From NCBI GenBank assembly GCA_014729455.1, contig WJJW01000251.1:1-7295 (forward strand): DNA of 7,295 bases. Direction: 5' to 3'. This document shows positions 5,767 through 7,295 of this stretch, piece after piece (within the stretch, counting starts at the first letter, position 1; every line of letters begins with the position of its first letter). The notes under the pieces were generated by a model. That model was not told where the DNA came from, searched no databases, and saw only the letters and a list, made by a program, of their open reading frames with translations. This DNA is from Candidatus Eiseniibacteriota bacterium (GTDB lineage Bacteria; Eisenbacteria; RBG-16-71-46; CAIMUX01; VGJL01). The position numbers and the translations under genes are program-made.

Positions 5767-7221
5767 ATGTCTACACGATACGGAGCCCTGCTCGCTCTGC
5801 TGGGCGGACTCCTTTGCGGGGCGTTCAACGCCGGCGCATCGGTCGAGCCGACCGGCGACATCGTCAAGGTCAACGACGATCAATCGGGTCACCATCGGTT
5901 CACAGCGACGACATCCAACGGCACCAACCAGGTCCTTTGGGTCTGGGAAGGAGAAGGACCCGGCGACGACGCCGGGATCTTCGGCAAGCTCACCTCGGAC
6001 TGGATCGAGTTCCGGATCAACGATCGGACCGAAAACGTGCAGGGCCGGCCCAGCGCCGCCTGGAATCAGGCGGGCGATCGCTTCGTCGTCGCCTGGCAGG
6101 ATGACAGGTCGGGAATCCTCGCGCGCTGGTTCGACCTCTACGGCAACCCGCTGAGCGACGATCTTCTGGTGGATGGAGTCGACGGATCCGAAGTGCTCAG
6201 CCGCCCGATCGTTCGCTGCGGAGACGAGGGGACCTTCGTGGTCGCCTGGCATCAGAGCGACGGAGGCGAGGACACGATCTGGATTCAGATGTTCGCATCG
6301 GACGGGGAACCTCTGACGGACCGGGTCCGGGCCACCACGACCGTGCGCCCCAAGCAGACGATGACGATGAACCGGAACATCGACGGCACCACCGTCATCG
6401 TCTGGACCGAGCAGGAGCTGAACGGTTCCTGGCGTCTGCACGGGACCACTCTCGCTCGCGATCTTGCGATCGTCGAACAGGACTTCTCGGGGATCGGACT
6501 CGGCGGCAACCAGGCCCAGCCGGACATCGCGTTCATGGATGCCGATGCGATCCTTCTCGTCTGGTATCAGGGAGCCGGCTGGGCCCAGATCCTGCAGCTC
6601 GACGGGGATCCGGTGGGTGATCCCTTCCGGGTCAGCAGCGAGGCCTCCACGGGACAGAGTCCGTCGGTCGGTCGCGCGGAGAGCGGCCACTACGTCGTAG
6701 CGTGGAAGAACGACGACGGGATCGGGGTCCGCTGTCTCGACGAGGACGGCGTCCCCTTCGGAGTCGACGCGCTGGTCGAGCCCCCGATGCCGATCTACCA
6801 GATCGACCTGACCTTCAGCCATAGCGACATCTTCGTCATCGCCTGGTCGGGCGATTCCGATGGGCCGGCGCTCAGCGACGTCTTCACCCAGCAGTGGGGA
6901 CCGTCCGCATCGGACGTCACCGACGGCGATCCCGCGCGACGGACCGCGCTCTGGTCCCGGCCCCGACCCAGCGTCTTCGCGCATCGAACCATCATCGAAT
7001 ACGAGCTGAGCGAGCCTGTCGCAGTTTCGCTCGACGTCTACGACGCGCAAGGGCGCCGGGTCCGAACGCTGGTCGATCGTGCGCACCGGAGCGCCGGGAT
7101 CCAGCAGTCCAGCTGGGACGGTCGGCTCGCCGACGGCTCGCCGGCACCGAACGGCACCTACTTCTACCGGATCGATGCGGGGAATCGCTTCACCAGCGGC
7201 CGCGTGCAACGCCTTCGTTGA
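5767..7221 (+). CDS. Secreted seven-repeat (putative beta-propeller) protein with C-terminal FlgD-like domain
   Basis: 484 residues; ATG 5767 follows AGGAG. Residues 1-24 form a Sec signal peptide (hydrophobic ALLALLGGLLCGAF, likely cleaved after AGA), so the protein is exported. The mature part has seven copies of a hydrophobic strand ending in Trp, such as DRFVVAWQDD, GTFVVAWHQS, DAILLVWYQG, HYVVAWKNDD and IFVIAWSGD. The tryptophans at 60, 110, 161, 213, 266, 313 and 360 are 47-53 residues apart. Several are followed by a 'DxxGxPL/V' turn. This spacing suggests a seven-bladed propeller, which is an inference. Residues about 404-484 match the FlgD Ig-like C-terminal domain (PF13860 style): TIIEYELSEPVAVSLDVYDA, GRRVRTLVD, SWDGRLADGSPAPNGTYFYR. 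Such tails are common on surface or secreted proteins of FCB-type bacteria. No enzyme motif or ligand is recognisable. It may be co-transcribed with the kinase, 130 bases upstream. Confidence 0.85.
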   Translation: MSTRYGALLALLGGLLCGAFNAGASVEPTGDIVKVNDDQSGHHRFTATTSNGTNQVLWVWEGEGPGDDAGIFGKLTSDWIEFRINDRTENVQGRPSAAWNQAGDRFVVAWQDDRSGILARWFDLYGNPLSDDLLVDGVDGSEVLSRPIVRCGDEGTFVVAWHQSDGGEDTIWIQMFASDGEPLTDRVRATTTVRPKQTMTMNRNIDGTTVIVWTEQELNGSWRLHGTTLARDLAIVEQDFSGIGLGGNQAQPDIAFMDADAILLVWYQGAGWAQILQLDGDPVGDPFRVSSEASTGQSPSVGRAESGHYVVAWKNDDGIGVRCLDEDGVPFGVDALVEPPMPIYQIDLTFSHSDIFVIAWSGDSDGPALSDVFTQQWGPSASDVTDGDPARRTALWSRPRPSVFAHRTIIEYELSEPVAVSLDVYDAQGRRVRTLVDRAHRSAGIQQSSWDGRLADGSPAPNGTYFYRIDAGNRFTSGRVQRLR

Positions 7222-7267
7222 CGAACCGCCGCCGGGCGGCAACCTGGCTCGCTTCCTCGAAGAGACG

Positions 7268-7295
7268 GCGCACGGACGCCATGCAGTCCGTGCGC
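7268..7295 (+). terminator. 10-bp perfect hairpin, probable terminator
   Basis: GCGCACGGAC (7268-7277) pairs perfectly with GTCCGTGCGC (7286-7295) across an 8-base loop, 46 bases after the stop of the propeller gene. A smaller hairpin, CCGCC/GGCGG (7226-7230 and 7235-7239), lies between. The window ends exactly at the stem, so a following T-tract cannot be checked. Confidence 0.5.

Noticed and set aside
5146..7242. 698-codon minus-strand open frame across the kinase end and propeller gene
   Set aside because: It crosses two well supported genes, their intergenic gap and the opposite coding strand, with no family motif; a composition shadow.
1..7295. High frequency of GATC-containing words
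   Set aside because: Most instances fall at common Ile/Asp/Arg codon junctions in the coding frames, so codon usage explains them without a special signal.

Overview
The window looks like chromosomal DNA from a GC-rich, Gram-negative-type bacterium. Two secreted beta-propeller-like proteins, one ending in a FlgD-like domain, together with an ECF sigma factor/TPR-kinase pair suggest the FCB-type lineages (Candidatus Eisenbacteria and relatives) or Gemmatimonadota/Acidobacteria-like groups. This placement is an inference from domain style and base composition. No rRNA or other marker gene is present.

Layout, left to right. (1) Positions 1-830, minus strand: the first 276 codons of an exported LVIVD-repeat protein that runs off the left edge. 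(2) Positions 831-2292: about 1.46 kb with no intact gene, separating two divergent transcription units. It holds the wreck of an IS91-type (HUH/Y2) transposase (about 1420-1932, minus), a cluster of nested palindromes (1357-1412), a short remnant resembling the N-terminus of an IS481-type transposase (about 974-1183, minus), and the leader of the next operon with a 14-bp perfect palindrome. (3) Positions 2293-2859, plus: an ECF-type sigma factor of the TIGR02999/PF07638 kind. (4) Positions 2856-5636, plus: a 926-residue transmembrane Ser/Thr kinase with a large TPR array, overlapping the sigma gene by ATGA. (5) Positions 5767-7221, plus: a secreted protein with seven tryptophan-marked repeats of about 50 residues and a C-terminal FlgD-like domain. 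A 10-bp perfect hairpin ends the window at 7268-7295.

How the parts may work together. The sigma factor and kinase are almost certainly one translationally coupled signalling unit. The kinase places a catalytically complete domain in the cytoplasm and, by topology, an 11-or-so-repeat TPR sensor outside the membrane. Region 2.2 of the sigma factor lacks the usual acidic DAED-like motif and instead carries threonines, so activation by kinase phosphorylation (as known for EcfP/PknT in Vibrio) is a reasonable hypothesis. The secreted propeller protein lies 130 bp downstream on the same strand and may be a co-transcribed partner or a target. That link rests on position alone.

No CRISPR array, tRNA, rRNA or clear new system was found. 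The regulatory pair and its extracytoplasmic partners are the most interesting content.
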